From Mucilaginibacter daejeonensis (GTDB lineage Bacteria; Bacteroidota; Bacteroidia; Sphingobacteriales; Sphingobacteriaceae), in contig NZ_CP086068.1 in NCBI RefSeq assembly GCF_020783335.1, positions 2,852,001 to 2,916,000 on the forward strand: 64,000 nt of DNA. The letters are read 5' to 3'. Below, piece after piece: positions 30,589 through 38,481 of this stretch. The stretch's first letter is position 1, and the number at the start of each line of letters is the position of its first letter. Both the position numbers and the translations under genes were made by a program. The notes below the pieces were generated by a model. It searched no databases. It was not told where the DNA came from and saw only the letters and a list, made by a program, of their open reading frames with translations.

Positions 30589-31236
30589 ATGGATCAAAAA
30601 GATATACAGAACCTGAGGCAGGATTACCGGGCCAGCACTTTGTTGGAGAATGCCACCAAGGCCGACCCGATCAAACAATTCGAGGCTTGGTTCAATGAGG
30701 CCATTGCGGCCCAGGTGTTGGAGCCCAACGCCATGACGCTGGCCACCGCCACGCCCGATGGCCGCCCGTCGGCCCGTATCGTGCTCTTAAAAGGTTTCGA
30801 TCATAATGGCTTCAGCTTTTACACCAATTACCTGAGTCGTAAGGGCAAGGAGATCGCGCGTAACCCGCAGGCTACCCTGCTCTTTTTTTGGGGTGAGTTA
30901 GAACGCCAGGTACGCATAGAAGGCACCATCGAGAAGCTGAGTAAAGAAGCATCTGAAGAATATTTTCACTCAAGGCCACATGGCAGCCAGTTAGGTGCGC
31001 TAGCCTCGCCACAAAGCCAGGAGATAGCCGACCGTGATATACTGGAGAACAAGTACGCCCAATTGACCGCCGAGTATGACGGCAAAGAGATCCCAAAACC
31101 GTCATTCTGGGGTGGCTATATACTCAAGCCTCAGCAGATCGAGTTTTGGCAGGGCCGTTCGAGCCGTTTGCATGACCGTATCCTATACAAAAAGGCCGAT
31201 AAAAAGACCTGGAAAAAAGTACGCTTAGCACCATGA
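30589..31236 (+). CDS. pdxH: Pyridoxamine 5'-phosphate oxidase
   Basis: 215 aa from ATG 30589. The earlier in-frame ATG at 30559 lies upstream of the -7 box and is rejected. FMN enzyme that oxidises PNP/PMP to PLP. Family blocks: MTLATATPDGRPSARIVLLKGF, FYTNYLSRKG, LFFWGELERQVRIEG, SRPHGSQLGALASPQS, and a C-terminal FWQGRSSRLHDR with RLAP at the end. Its stop codon overlaps the nuoC start (ATGA at 31233-31236). Confidence 0.96.
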   Translation: MDQKDIQNLRQDYRASTLLENATKADPIKQFEAWFNEAIAAQVLEPNAMTLATATPDGRPSARIVLLKGFDHNGFSFYTNYLSRKGKEIARNPQATLLFFWGELERQVRIEGTIEKLSKEASEEYFHSRPHGSQLGALASPQSQEIADRDILENKYAQLTAEYDGKEIPKPSFWGGYILKPQQIEFWQGRSSRLHDRILYKKADKKTWKKVRLAP

Positions 31237-31730
31237 TGCTCGACGATATTAAACGATTGCTTACCGAGCGCTTTGGCGCGGATGTGATCACCGGCGAAGA
31301 GACCGGCGGCTTGCAACCCGCCCTGCTGATCGCGCCTGAGCGTATCGCTGACGTTTGTTTGGAGTTGCGGGACAATCCCGCCACATACTTTGACTTTTTA
31401 TCTTGCTTATCGGGCGTGGACTACGGCGTGACCGCCAACCGTTTTGGTGTGGTATATCATTTGGCATCCATACCTTACCGCACGCAACTGACGCTCAAGA
31501 TCAGCGTTGAGCATGGTCGTGATACGGAAGACCTGCCCTCTTTTCCAACCGTGTCTAACGTTTACCGCACAGCCGAGTGGCACGAACGTGAAGCATATGA
31601 CCTGGTAGGTATAAATTTTGAAGGCAACCCCGACCTGCGCCGCATCTTGTTGCCCGATGATTGGGAAGGCTTCCCACTAAGAAAGGATTACAAGAATGCA
31701 GAGTATTATAAAGGCATCAAGATAGATTGA
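31233..31730 (+). CDS. nuoC: NADH-quinone oxidoreductase subunit C
   Basis: 165 aa. Peripheral-arm subunit of complex I. The C-terminal signature is AEWHEREAYDLVGINFEGNPDLRRILLPDDWEGFPLRKDY (broken here as EWHEREAYDLVGI and FPLRKDY). The start overlaps the stop of pdxH by 4 bases, so it is translated from the pdxH transcript. Separated from nuoAB by 5 kb. Confidence 0.95.
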   Translation: MMLDDIKRLLTERFGADVITGEETGGLQPALLIAPERIADVCLELRDNPATYFDFLSCLSGVDYGVTANRFGVVYHLASIPYRTQLTLKISVEHGRDTEDLPSFPTVSNVYRTAEWHEREAYDLVGINFEGNPDLRRILLPDDWEGFPLRKDYKNAEYYKGIKID

Positions 31731-31776
31731 TCCTGATAAATAGCTTAGATAGGCTGACAATGCCTGGAGACCAAGA

Positions 31777-32964
31777 ATGAATACCGCCCTCGAAAGATAT
31801 CATCAGAAAATAGCAGCCGCCGCAACGCAGGACATGGTGCTGAACATGGGTCCGCAACACCCATCTACGCACGGTGTGTTACGCCTCGAACTCATCACTG
31901 ATGGCGAGATCGTAAAGGAGGTGATCCCGCACATGGGTTACCTGCACCGCTGTTTCGAGAAGCACGCCGAATCACTTACCTACCAGCAAACCATTCCTTT
32001 TACTGATCGCATGGACTATCTGGCCTCTATGAACAACAGCCATGTATGGGTTATGGGGGTCGAACGCATGCTGGGAATCGATAAGGATATTCCGAAACGT
32101 GTGGAATATATCCGGGTGCTGGTATGTGAGTTGAACCGTATCGCTTCGCACCTAATCGCCATCGGCACTTATGGTATTGATATTGGCGCGTTCACACCCT
32201 TTTTATGGTGTTTCAGGGACCGGGAGCATATTATGGGTATGTTAGAGTGGGCATCGGGCTCACGCATGCTGTATAACTATATTTGGATCGGTGGTTTGTT
32301 CTTTGACCTGCCGGTAGGCTTTGAAGAACGCTGCCGCGAGTTTATCGAATACTTTCGGCCCAAACTGGCCGAGCTCAATGAGCTGTTGACCGATAACCAG
32401 ATCTTCATCAGCCGTACGGCCAATGTGGGTGTGCTACCTTTAGATGTCGCCATTAACTACGGTTGCTCGGGGCCTATGCTACGCGGTTCGGGATTGAAGT
32501 GGGACCTGCGCCGGGTGGATAACTATTCGGTGTATCCTGAGCTTGATTTTGACGTTCCAGCAGGCACAGGGGAAATGGGTACCAAAGGCGATTGCTGGGA
32601 CCGATACAAGGTACGTGTAGATGAGATCGAGCAGTCGGTCAAGATCATTGAGCAGTGCCTTGACCGTTTGCAAAAGGAATTAAGACGTACACCTGATTTT
32701 GACCCTCGGGCCAAGCTCCCACGCCGCCTGGCACCAAAAGCTCAGGACTATTACATGCGTGGCGAAGGCTCCAAAGGTGAGTTAGGTTTCTACTTTATCA
32801 CTGACCCTACCGGCAAGTCAGAGATACCTTTCCGTGTTAAAGCCCGCGGACCAAGCTTCAATAATCTGTCCGTACTTCCCGAAATATCAAAAGGCATCAT
32901 GATCGCCGACCTGATCGCCATCATTGGCTCGATCGATTTTGTGTTAGGTGAACTTGATCGTTAG
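31777..32964 (+). CDS. nuoD: NADH-quinone oxidoreductase subunit D
   Basis: 395 aa, 49-kDa subunit contributing the quinone site. Blocks [30 protein letters not shown] and [14 protein letters not shown] are in place. It ends with [13 protein letters not shown] as expected. 46 bp after nuoC and followed by a strong terminator, so nuoE and later genes must be elsewhere. Confidence 0.96.
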   Translation: MNTALERYHQKIAAAATQDMVLNMGPQHPSTHGVLRLELITDGEIVKEVIPHMGYLHRCFEKHAESLTYQQTIPFTDRMDYLASMNNSHVWVMGVERMLGIDKDIPKRVEYIRVLVCELNRIASHLIAIGTYGIDIGAFTPFLWCFRDREHIMGMLEWASGSRMLYNYIWIGGLFFDLPVGFEERCREFIEYFRPKLAELNELLTDNQIFISRTANVGVLPLDVAINYGCSGPMLRGSGLKWDLRRVDNYSVYPELDFDVPAGTGEMGTKGDCWDRYKVRVDEIEQSVKIIEQCLDRLQKELRRTPDFDPRAKLPRRLAPKAQDYYMRGEGSKGELGFYFITDPTGKSEIPFRVKARGPSFNNLSVLPEISKGIMIADLIAIIGSIDFVLGELDR

Positions 32965-33000
32965 ATCTTGCCACTTCTTTGACGAAATAATATATCTAAA

Positions 33001-33043
33001 AGCAAAAAGCCCAATGCTCGTCGCATTGGGCTTTTTGCTTTTT
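33001..33043 (+). terminator. Terminator after nuoD
   Basis: 17-bp perfect stem (AGCAAAAAGCCCAATGC with its complement) and a five-base loop followed by TTTTT. A and T tracts on both sides would let it work for both strands, but the minus-strand gene nearby ends at 33089. Confidence 0.85.
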
Positions 33044-33088
33044 ATATGTTGATGACCGGCTTGAGATCTTATCGACTCATAAAGATCA

Positions 33089-34192
33089 TCAATTATATAC
33101 CTTCACCATGAACACGAAGTTCTGCAGCTTTTTAAATTGCTGGGCCTGATCCAAACCAGACATACCTCCTTTTTCGTTAAGTACGATCTTATTGTCGGTG
33201 CTGTCTTTAGAGATACGACGAGCCACCCGGTACAGATAGCGTGATTTAACGGCGTAGGCGGCACCTTCTGTCTGCGTCTCTTTACTACTGATGATACCGA
33301 TCACGTTACCTTTCTTGTCAAGCAATGGTCCACCACTATTGCCTGGGTTCAATGGCAAGGTCACCTGGTAACGCACGGTATCGCCCATGTGTCCACTTGC
33401 CGAACTTACGTAACCACGACCTAACACCACCGAATCTGATGGGTAACCAGCGGTATACACATCCTCACCCACGTCGCTACGTTGCTTGCGAAAGGTGTAA
33501 GGGATCTTACCTAAACCACTGAAAGAATTATCATCGATTTTCAAGATGGCGATATCATAGGCAGGCTCGCTGTAAACCAACTTAGCGTGGTAGGCATCGC
33601 CGGCAGAATTCTGTACATAAACCGAATCGGCGCCTTTGATCACGTGGTAATTGGTAGCGATGTAGCCGTCAGACGACAACGCAAATCCAGAACCCTGGAA
33701 CTGGCTCTTGGCCACGATGCGTTTGCTTTTGTTGATGTTATTCAGAATGGCCTTGTTGTTACGTACAGCGCTCTCGGCGGTACGTTTGATGTTGGCCATC
33801 TCGGCACGCAACTCCAATACATTAGAGGTTGTCTTGTTAAACGATCCTGAGATATAAAGTGTTGCCAATATGGCGAACACCGCGATCGAAGCGGCCACCG
33901 ATATTTTAGAATGATGGTTACGCCACATACGCACCACCCAGTTCGGATGAACGGTCAGTTCGTCGGCAAGTGCATGTACATCGATCTCATTGTGAATAGC
34001 GTTCAGGCGCTCCTCAAGTTGTACGCGCTGGCCGTATTGTTTGAGCAGGCCAACAAAACGTGCATGCTCGGTCACCCGGCTTTCGATCGCCTGGTTCTCC
34101 TGCCTTAAAGCCTCAAAACGCTCCCTCTCCTCTTCGGTCAGTTGGCCGTTAAGGTAGCGTTCGATCAATTCTGTCAGTTGTGTATCACTCAT
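33089..34192 (-). CDS. Anti-sigma-like / trypsin-type serine protease fusion
   Basis: 367 aa. Residues 1-85 are an acidic helical N-terminal region (ELIERYLNGQLTEEERERF) of the kind seen at the start of Bacteroidota anti-sigma factors. One TM helix at about 98-116 follows, then a coiled linker. An S1C trypsin-like domain occupies about 145-330 with the full triad: His in NYHVIKGAD, Asp in DIAILKID, Ser in NPGNSGGPLLD. No PDZ domain. The gene follows an ECF sigma factor with a 2-nt gap. The order implies a cytoplasmic sigma-binding end and a periplasmic protease in one chain, resembling RseA and DegS merged. That role is inferred from layout. Confidence 0.85.
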   Translation of the reverse strand: MSDTQLTELIERYLNGQLTEEERERFEALRQENQAIESRVTEHARFVGLLKQYGQRVQLEERLNAIHNEIDVHALADELTVHPNWVVRMWRNHHSKISVAASIAVFAILATLYISGSFNKTTSNVLELRAEMANIKRTAESAVRNNKAILNNINKSKRIVAKSQFQGSGFALSSDGYIATNYHVIKGADSVYVQNSAGDAYHAKLVYSEPAYDIAILKIDDNSFSGLGKIPYTFRKQRSDVGEDVYTAGYPSDSVVLGRGYVSSASGHMGDTVRYQVTLPLNPGNSGGPLLDKKGNVIGIISSKETQTEGAAYAVKSRYLYRVARRISKDSTDNKIVLNEKGGMSGLDQAQQFKKLQNFVFMVKVYN

Positions 34193-34194
34193 TA

Positions 34195-34764
34195 TTATTC
34201 TTGCTGAAAGAACAGCTTTTTAAGCCTTTGCAGGCATTTATACTTTTGGGTCTTGGCGTTATCGGCGTTCGTGTAACCAAAGCGTTCACAAATGTCCTGC
34301 ATGCTAAGATTATGGATGTAGAAATCCTCGATGATGGTCTTACACGGCTCACCAAGTAATTTTAGCGCTCCTTCCATTTTACTGAACTCCAACTCCCGTT
34401 CACTGTGCAGGTCATTCTCCTCCTCTACCGGCAAATGATCTTGAAAATCCTTGATATCGCCACCGTAGCGGCTCATCTGGTTCAGCCGTTTGAGCCAAAG
34501 CTTGCGACACACCGAATACAAAAATGTCTTCAGTTTGCTGCTCAACTCAAAATTCCCGCTTTTGACCTTATTATAAAGAACTATGATAGCCTCCTGGTAT
34601 ACATCCTTAGCATCGTCAGCTGTACCGTTGTTATTGATGATCAGCTGTAACACCATCGGGAAGTAAGCCACATATAGCCGTTTAAGTATGCTCTCCGAAT
34701 CATTTAAGATCCCGAAGATCACCTCGCTATCTGTTGGGGCTGAAGTATTTATCGCTTTACTCAC
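34195..34764 (-). CDS. ECF-type RNA polymerase sigma factor
   Basis: Up to 189 aa. Region 2 has DDAKDVYQEAIIVLYNKVKSG and the sigma2.2-2.3 pattern LYSVCRKLWLKRL. Region 4 has SMQDICERFGYTNADNAKTQKYKCLQRL as the HTH. The open frame begins with GTG at 34764, only 2 nt from a -10-like box at 34767-34773, so the true start may be GTG at 34722 (about 175 aa). It is followed by its membrane partner at 34192. Likely autoregulated; see the promoter entry at 34767-34797. Confidence 0.92.
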   Translation of the reverse strand: MSKAINTSAPTDSEVIFGILNDSESILKRLYVAYFPMVLQLIINNNGTADDAKDVYQEAIIVLYNKVKSGNFELSSKLKTFLYSVCRKLWLKRLNQMSRYGGDIKDFQDHLPVEEENDLHSERELEFSKMEGALKLLGEPCKTIIEDFYIHNLSMQDICERFGYTNADNAKTQKYKCLQRLKKLFFQQE

Positions 34765-34766
34765 TA

Positions 34767-34797
34767 TTTAATACTCTTAATGCGAAATTGTAACCCA
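34767..34797 (-). promoter_or_regulatory. Predicted autoregulated ECF promoter of the sigma gene
   Basis: On the minus strand, TGGGTTAC (34790-34797), a 16-nt spacer and TATTAAA (34767-34773). Both boxes and the spacer length match the promoters of the lipoproteins at 34889 and 35487. Confidence 0.65.
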
Positions 34798-34832
34798 TTA
34801 TTTTAAAAAAAATATGAAAGGCCATCAAAGTG

Positions 34833-34863
34833 TGGGTTACCTTTTTGCTTTGGCGGGATCAAT
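34833..34863 (+). promoter_or_regulatory. Predicted ECF promoter of lipoproteins 34889-35370
   Basis: TGGGTTAC (34833-34840), 16-nt spacer, GATCAAT (34857-34863). Start codon 25 nt further on. The -10 differs from the other two copies at two to three bases. Confidence 0.6.
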
Positions 34864-34888
34864 AATAGATCAAAAATAAAACACTACT

Positions 34889-35077
34889 ATGAAAAATCTG
34901 ATAAAGATCGCTTTAATGACCGTTGTTATAGCGGGCATGACCTCATGCTACGGTGGCAACCCAAAAGGCAAGACCGATTCTGTAGCCACCACGGGTATAG
35001 ATACCGGTGCATCTACCACCGTTGACACCTTACCTAAAACGGTAGATACTACAAAAACTGATACCGTTAAACCTTAA
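34889..35077 (+). CDS. Small Asp/Thr-rich lipoprotein A
   Basis: 62 aa. Signal peptide with lipobox MTSC at about residue 20. The mature 42 residues are low complexity, rich in Thr, Asp, Val and Lys, with no fold expected. First of three related lipoproteins; 14 bp before the second. Driven by the predicted ECF promoter at 34833-34863. Probably an envelope or stress-related surface filler; function unknown. Confidence 0.7.
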   Translation: MKNLIKIALMTVVIAGMTSCYGGNPKGKTDSVATTGIDTGASTTVDTLPKTVDTTKTDTVKP

Positions 35078-35091
35078 TATTTGCAGATACG

Positions 35092-35370
35092 ATGAGAACC
35101 ATTCACACTTATGCCCTTGCCATAGTGGCTGCGGCCGCCATGCTTACTTCATGCAACGGCAACGAAAAGAACAAAGAGACCGATTCATTACACGTTGACT
35201 CTTCGGTGAGCGTAAAGACCGATACCACTGTAAAGATCGACACTTCTGCTAAAGACACACTGACCACACCGGACAGCGTTAAGCTGGTAGTGCCTAAAAA
35301 TGACACCGTTGGAAAGACAGTTACCAAAGAGGTGACCGTTAAGAAAAAGGTGATCAAAAAGGACAACTGA
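35092..35370 (+). CDS. Small Asp/Thr-rich lipoprotein B
   Basis: 92 aa. Lipobox LTSC at about residue 21. The mature part is a repeating Asp-Thr/Ser-Val pattern (VKTDTTVKIDTSAKDTL) ending in a Lys-rich tail (KKKVIKKDN). In operon with lipoprotein A (14 bp gap). Same low-complexity family. Confidence 0.7.
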   Translation: MRTIHTYALAIVAAAAMLTSCNGNEKNKETDSLHVDSSVSVKTDTTVKIDTSAKDTLTTPDSVKLVVPKNDTVGKTVTKEVTVKKKVIKKDN

Positions 35371-35419
35371 TCCACTAATTTCACCGGTGATAAAGTTTTT
35401 TGAATTTTTTTTCAAAACG

Positions 35420-35450
35420 TGGGTTACCTTTTCCATTTACCGGTATTAAA
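35420..35450 (+). promoter_or_regulatory. Predicted ECF promoter of lipoprotein C
   Basis: TGGGTTAC (35420-35427), 16-nt spacer, TATTAAA (35444-35450). ATG at 35487. Confidence 0.65.
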
Positions 35451-35486
35451 GAGAAACTATTAATCACTTTTTAAAAAGAATTAAAA

Positions 35487-35690
35487 ATGAAAAACGCATT
35501 TAAATTTGGCTTTTTAGCTTTAGCTATCTCTGTATCAATGGTTGCTTGCAAAGGTTCTGGTTCTTCTGAATCAGCTGACTCTACTAAAGATTCAACTGCT
35601 GTTGATACTACAGTTAAAGTTGATAGCGCTGCTGTTGACACTACTGTTAAAGTTGATAGCGCTGCTGTTGATACTACTAAAAAAATGTAA
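35487..35690 (+). CDS. Small Asp/Thr-rich lipoprotein C with internal repeat
   Basis: 67 aa. Lipobox VAC at about residue 21. The mature part contains two near-identical copies of VDTTVKVDSAA, also repeated at the DNA level, followed by VDTTKK. It is AT-richer and uses more GCT/GTT codons than neighbours, consistent with high expression. Followed by a strong terminator. Confidence 0.7.
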   Translation: MKNAFKFGFLALAISVSMVACKGSGSSESADSTKDSTAVDTTVKVDSAAVDTTVKVDSAAVDTTKKM

Positions 35691-35708
35691 TATCTGCCAA
35701 AAGCAAAT

Positions 35709-35744
35709 AAAAAAGGCCTGGGTTTTTACTCAGGCCTTTTTTAT
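35709..35744 (+). terminator. Terminator after lipoprotein C
   Basis: Stem AAAAAAGGCCTG / CAGGCCTTTTTT with a 10-base loop. Confidence 0.85.
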
Positions 35745-35778
35745 TGGTGATCAGCCGCACCCCGCGGCAATGCTTCAT

Positions 35779-35818
35779 AAACAAGAAAGCCTCCCGATCT
35801 AAGGAGGCTTTCTTGTTT
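35779..35818 (-). terminator. Terminator for the minus-strand lipoprotein at 35875
   Basis: 16-bp stem AAACAAGAAAGCCTCC with its complement and an 8-base loop. It lies downstream of the minus-strand gene. Confidence 0.65.
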
Positions 35819-35874
35819 ACGAAGTTATTTAGTTCTACTAAGGTCGGAAGACCGCAGTGGAAAATATACCGTCT

Positions 35875-36192
35875 TTATTTCTTTTTGGTGGTATCGGTCT
35901 TGGCTGTATCAGCAGCAGCGGCTGGAGCAGCGGCAGTAGTAGCAGCAGGAGCGCTCATGGTCATGCGTGCACTTGGTTTACCTTTTGGCATAGTAGCACC
36001 ACCCGAACCGGTGTAATCCAACAATGTGGCTCCGCCTGTGCTGGTCACTGTTTTAGAGGTATCCAGGTTCGATACTTCATAAGTGTTGGTTTTGGCCGAA
36101 TCTGGGGCGTTGTGGGTAGCGTTACCGGTATGGCAGGCCTGAAGCATTGCAGCGCCGCCGGCAAGCATCATAACTAAAATTGCTTTTTTCAT
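35875..36192 (-). CDS. Lipoprotein, Ala/Thr-rich
   Basis: 105 aa from ATG 36192, which gives a clean signal peptide with lipobox LQAC at about residue 20; the longer frame to 36252 does not. The mature part is low complexity: Ser/Thr/Asp, then an Ala-rich PAATTAAAPAAAADT tail and terminal Lys. Resembles the three small lipoproteins just upstream in style but has no TGGGTTAC box. Function unknown. Confidence 0.65.
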   Translation of the reverse strand: MKKAILVMMLAGGAAMLQACHTGNATHNAPDSAKTNTYEVSNLDTSKTVTSTGGATLLDYTGSGGATMPKGKPSARMTMSAPAATTAAAPAAAADTAKTDTTKKK

Positions 36193-36372
36193 TAATACGC
36201 TTGTTGATGATGTTTTGAGCCGCAAATACTGCGGTTCTATATTTGGTGCCAATATACGAATAACGCTTATTTAGTAAGGTAGCTAAATAAAAAAGTTGGC
36301 AAGGTGTTATAAAGACCATGCCGTTCTACTCTCTCGAGCGAACGGCATGGGTAGATCGTATTTGGTCGACGT

Positions 36373-36834
36373 TTAGGATACCGAAGCGCGCTCCGCATCA
36401 CGCAGAGCTTTCACCTTATCGTGAGCAGCTTTCAGGATCACGTCCTGCTCGGTCAGCATATCGATCAGGTAGGCTGGTAAATGGTCGCCTTCCGTAGCTG
36501 AGCGATAAGCTTTTTGAGTGGCGTCCTCACCGAACTCGCACTCTTCCAGCACGCTTTTTTTATCGTGACCGGTAAAGAAGGTCTTCACGCTGATCCAGGT
36601 ACGGTGAATGTCGCCGCTTGATGAAGTGGTGTTCTCGATATCCTTAGCATACGTTTGGATCTCGGTTCCCAATGCTAATTTGCATTTGTGGCTATCGCCA
36701 ATAAATTTGGTGAACAGCTCTTTCAATTCAGGATCCTCAACCTCGGTGGTCGCTTTTTCGTATCCGGCTATGCGGTCGTTGTGGATCTTGATCAGATCGT
36801 TCAAGATCTCCACTGTTTTTTCGGTATTTTCCAT
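36373..36834 (-). CDS. PA2169/DUF2383 family four-helix protein
   Basis: 153 aa. Four-helix bundle of the ferritin-like DUF2383 family: EILNDLIKIHNDRIAGYEKA, then DPELKELFTKF, GDIHRTWISVKTFFTGHDKKSVLEECEFGED and a C-terminal helix. Family members are stress-associated; no cofactor ligands are evident. Adjacent to a small lipoprotein (37063) in the same orientation, which fits an envelope-stress neighbourhood. Confidence 0.85.
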   Translation of the reverse strand: MENTEKTVEILNDLIKIHNDRIAGYEKATTEVEDPELKELFTKFIGDSHKCKLALGTEIQTYAKDIENTTSSSGDIHRTWISVKTFFTGHDKKSVLEECEFGEDATQKAYRSATEGDHLPAYLIDMLTEQDVILKAAHDKVKALRDAERASVS

Positions 36835-36886
36835 AGTATGTAGTTTTGAATAGTTGTTAGATAAACACGGCTTACAAAGGCTTTGT

Positions 36887-37063
36887 TTAGCCGTTGTTGC
36901 CTCTTCCTCTAAACAATGATATGATCCAGATGATCACTGCGATCACTACCACCACCGCGATCACACCCACTACTGCACCGGCTTTGAATATGCCTGTTAT
37001 AACATCGCAGCTGCTCAAGCTCATTACCAGGGCGAGCAGCACTAATACGTTCAATTTTTTCAT
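36887..37063 (-). CDS. Very short membrane lipoprotein
   Basis: 58 aa from ATG 37063 (MKKLNVLVLL). Lipobox LSSC at about residue 19, followed by one long hydrophobic segment (GAVVGVIAVVVVIAVIIWI) and a short RGRG tail. Phage-shock-like small protein. The longer frame to 37135 lacks a signal peptide and is rejected. Confidence 0.6.
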   Translation of the reverse strand: MKKLNVLVLLALVMSLSSCDVITGIFKAGAVVGVIAVVVVIAVIIWIISLFRGRGNNG

Positions 37064-37143
37064 GATATCGTGTTTTAATAAGTAGATGTTGAGTAAATAA
37101 CAGTTAAGCGTCAATTGTTTTATATCATGATGCATTACTTACC

Positions 37144-37183
37144 AAAAAAAGCCCTTTGTTCATTACAACAAAGGGCTTTTTGA
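37144..37183 (-). terminator. Terminator after the esterase gene
   Basis: Stem AAAAAGCCCTTTGTT / AACAAAGGGCTTTTT with a six-base loop, immediately past the esterase stop at 37200. Confidence 0.85.
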
Positions 37184-37199
37184 ACATTACGACCGCTCG

Positions 37200-38372
37200 T
37201 TATTTCTTCAAAGCATTTTTCAGCTGATCAGCAGCATAGGTCATGGCCTCTTTAGCACCGGGTACCAACGCACCCATACCAAAGAATTCGTGGGTCACCC
37301 CGTTATACACCTTGTGATCTACTGTAACGCCTGCAGCTTTCAACTTAGACGTCAGCATCTCACCATCACTGGCCAGTGGATCTAACTGAGCGTTGATGAT
37401 AGTGAATGGCGGCAAACCAGCCAAATTAGCGCCCACCAAGTTGATGCGTGGATCTTTAGCCTCGCTCATGTTGTTGGTGTACTGCTGCGCGAACCACATC
37501 ATCATTGGTTTATTAAGCGGCTTGGCATCTTTGTATTTGTTATATGATGTGCTGTTCATATCAGCGCTGGCGATCGGGTAAACGCTTAACACGTGCAACG
37601 GGGCCTGTATCTTTTTGTCGCGTGCCATGATGGCCATGTTGGCGGCCAGGTTACCACCGGCACTTTCACCGGCAACAGCTATCCTTTTAGGGTCGCCTTG
37701 AATTGATGAAGCATTTTTAACTACCCATTGATAGGCCTCGAAAGAGTCGTTATGCGCGATCGGGAACTTGTGCTCAGGCGCTAAACGGTAAGCTACCGAC
37801 ACCACCACGGCCTGCACCTGATCAGCAAGCGCTTTTGCCGATGCATCGTACACATCGATGTTAGCGATCACATAACCACCGCCATGATAATAAACGATCA
37901 CCGGAAGTGGCTCTGAAGCGCCTGAAGGAATGTATATCCGAGCGTGTATATTTCCACCGCCCGATACCGGTATCTCCTTACCAACGGTATCTACCTTCAT
38001 CTGCGGCATCGGAATGTTGTGTTGCTTCATCAGGTCCATCACTGCATCAGTAGGTGTGTGGTTCTTGCGTGCTTCCACCGCGGTAAGTTGGGGGATCGGC
38101 TTGTCATTGTAGCTGGCCAGTTTTTCCAGAACCGCCTGCATCTGCGGCTCTATCTCAGGTGCCCACATCGGCTTCGGTCCTTTTGGTTTAACGCTGTCGG
38201 GAGTACCCGCGCCTGTTTTCACCAAAGTATCAGTGGTCTTGGTGGTGGTCGAGGTGCTATCAGTTGTGGTAGTACTTCCAGATGGGTTGCTACACGCCGT
38301 AAATGCCGACACAGCTGCTATAGCTAACAAGGACATGCCTTGTTTTATCGGGTTGGTGGTCAAGTTTTTCAT
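37200..38372 (-). CDS. HSL-type (family IV) esterase/lipase, lipoprotein
   Basis: 390 aa. Lipobox FTAC at about residue 27 is followed by a Ser/Thr linker. The alpha/beta-hydrolase domain shows the oxyanion HGGG in YYHGGGYVIAN near 165, the nucleophile in GESAGG near 237 and a C-terminal His in THEFFGMG near 363; an acidic residue in DPLAS near 333 completes the triad. Hydrolysis of short acyl esters at the outer or inner membrane is inferred. Single gene with its own terminator. Confidence 0.9.
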   Translation of the reverse strand: MKNLTTNPIKQGMSLLAIAAVSAFTACSNPSGSTTTTDSTSTTTKTTDTLVKTGAGTPDSVKPKGPKPMWAPEIEPQMQAVLEKLASYNDKPIPQLTAVEARKNHTPTDAVMDLMKQHNIPMPQMKVDTVGKEIPVSGGGNIHARIYIPSGASEPLPVIVYYHGGGYVIANIDVYDASAKALADQVQAVVVSVAYRLAPEHKFPIAHNDSFEAYQWVVKNASSIQGDPKRIAVAGESAGGNLAANMAIMARDKKIQAPLHVLSVYPIASADMNSTSYNKYKDAKPLNKPMMMWFAQQYTNNMSEAKDPRINLVGANLAGLPPFTIINAQLDPLASDGEMLTSKLKAAGVTVDHKVYNGVTHEFFGMGALVPGAKEAMTYAADQLKNALKK

Positions 38373-38481
38373 AGGTATGTTAGATATTTATACTTATGTA
38401 ACCATTTATGATGATCATTGTTGGTCATTGAAAAAATATCTAACTCTAACTCGATAATTTACTTACTCCTTAAAGAAGTAC

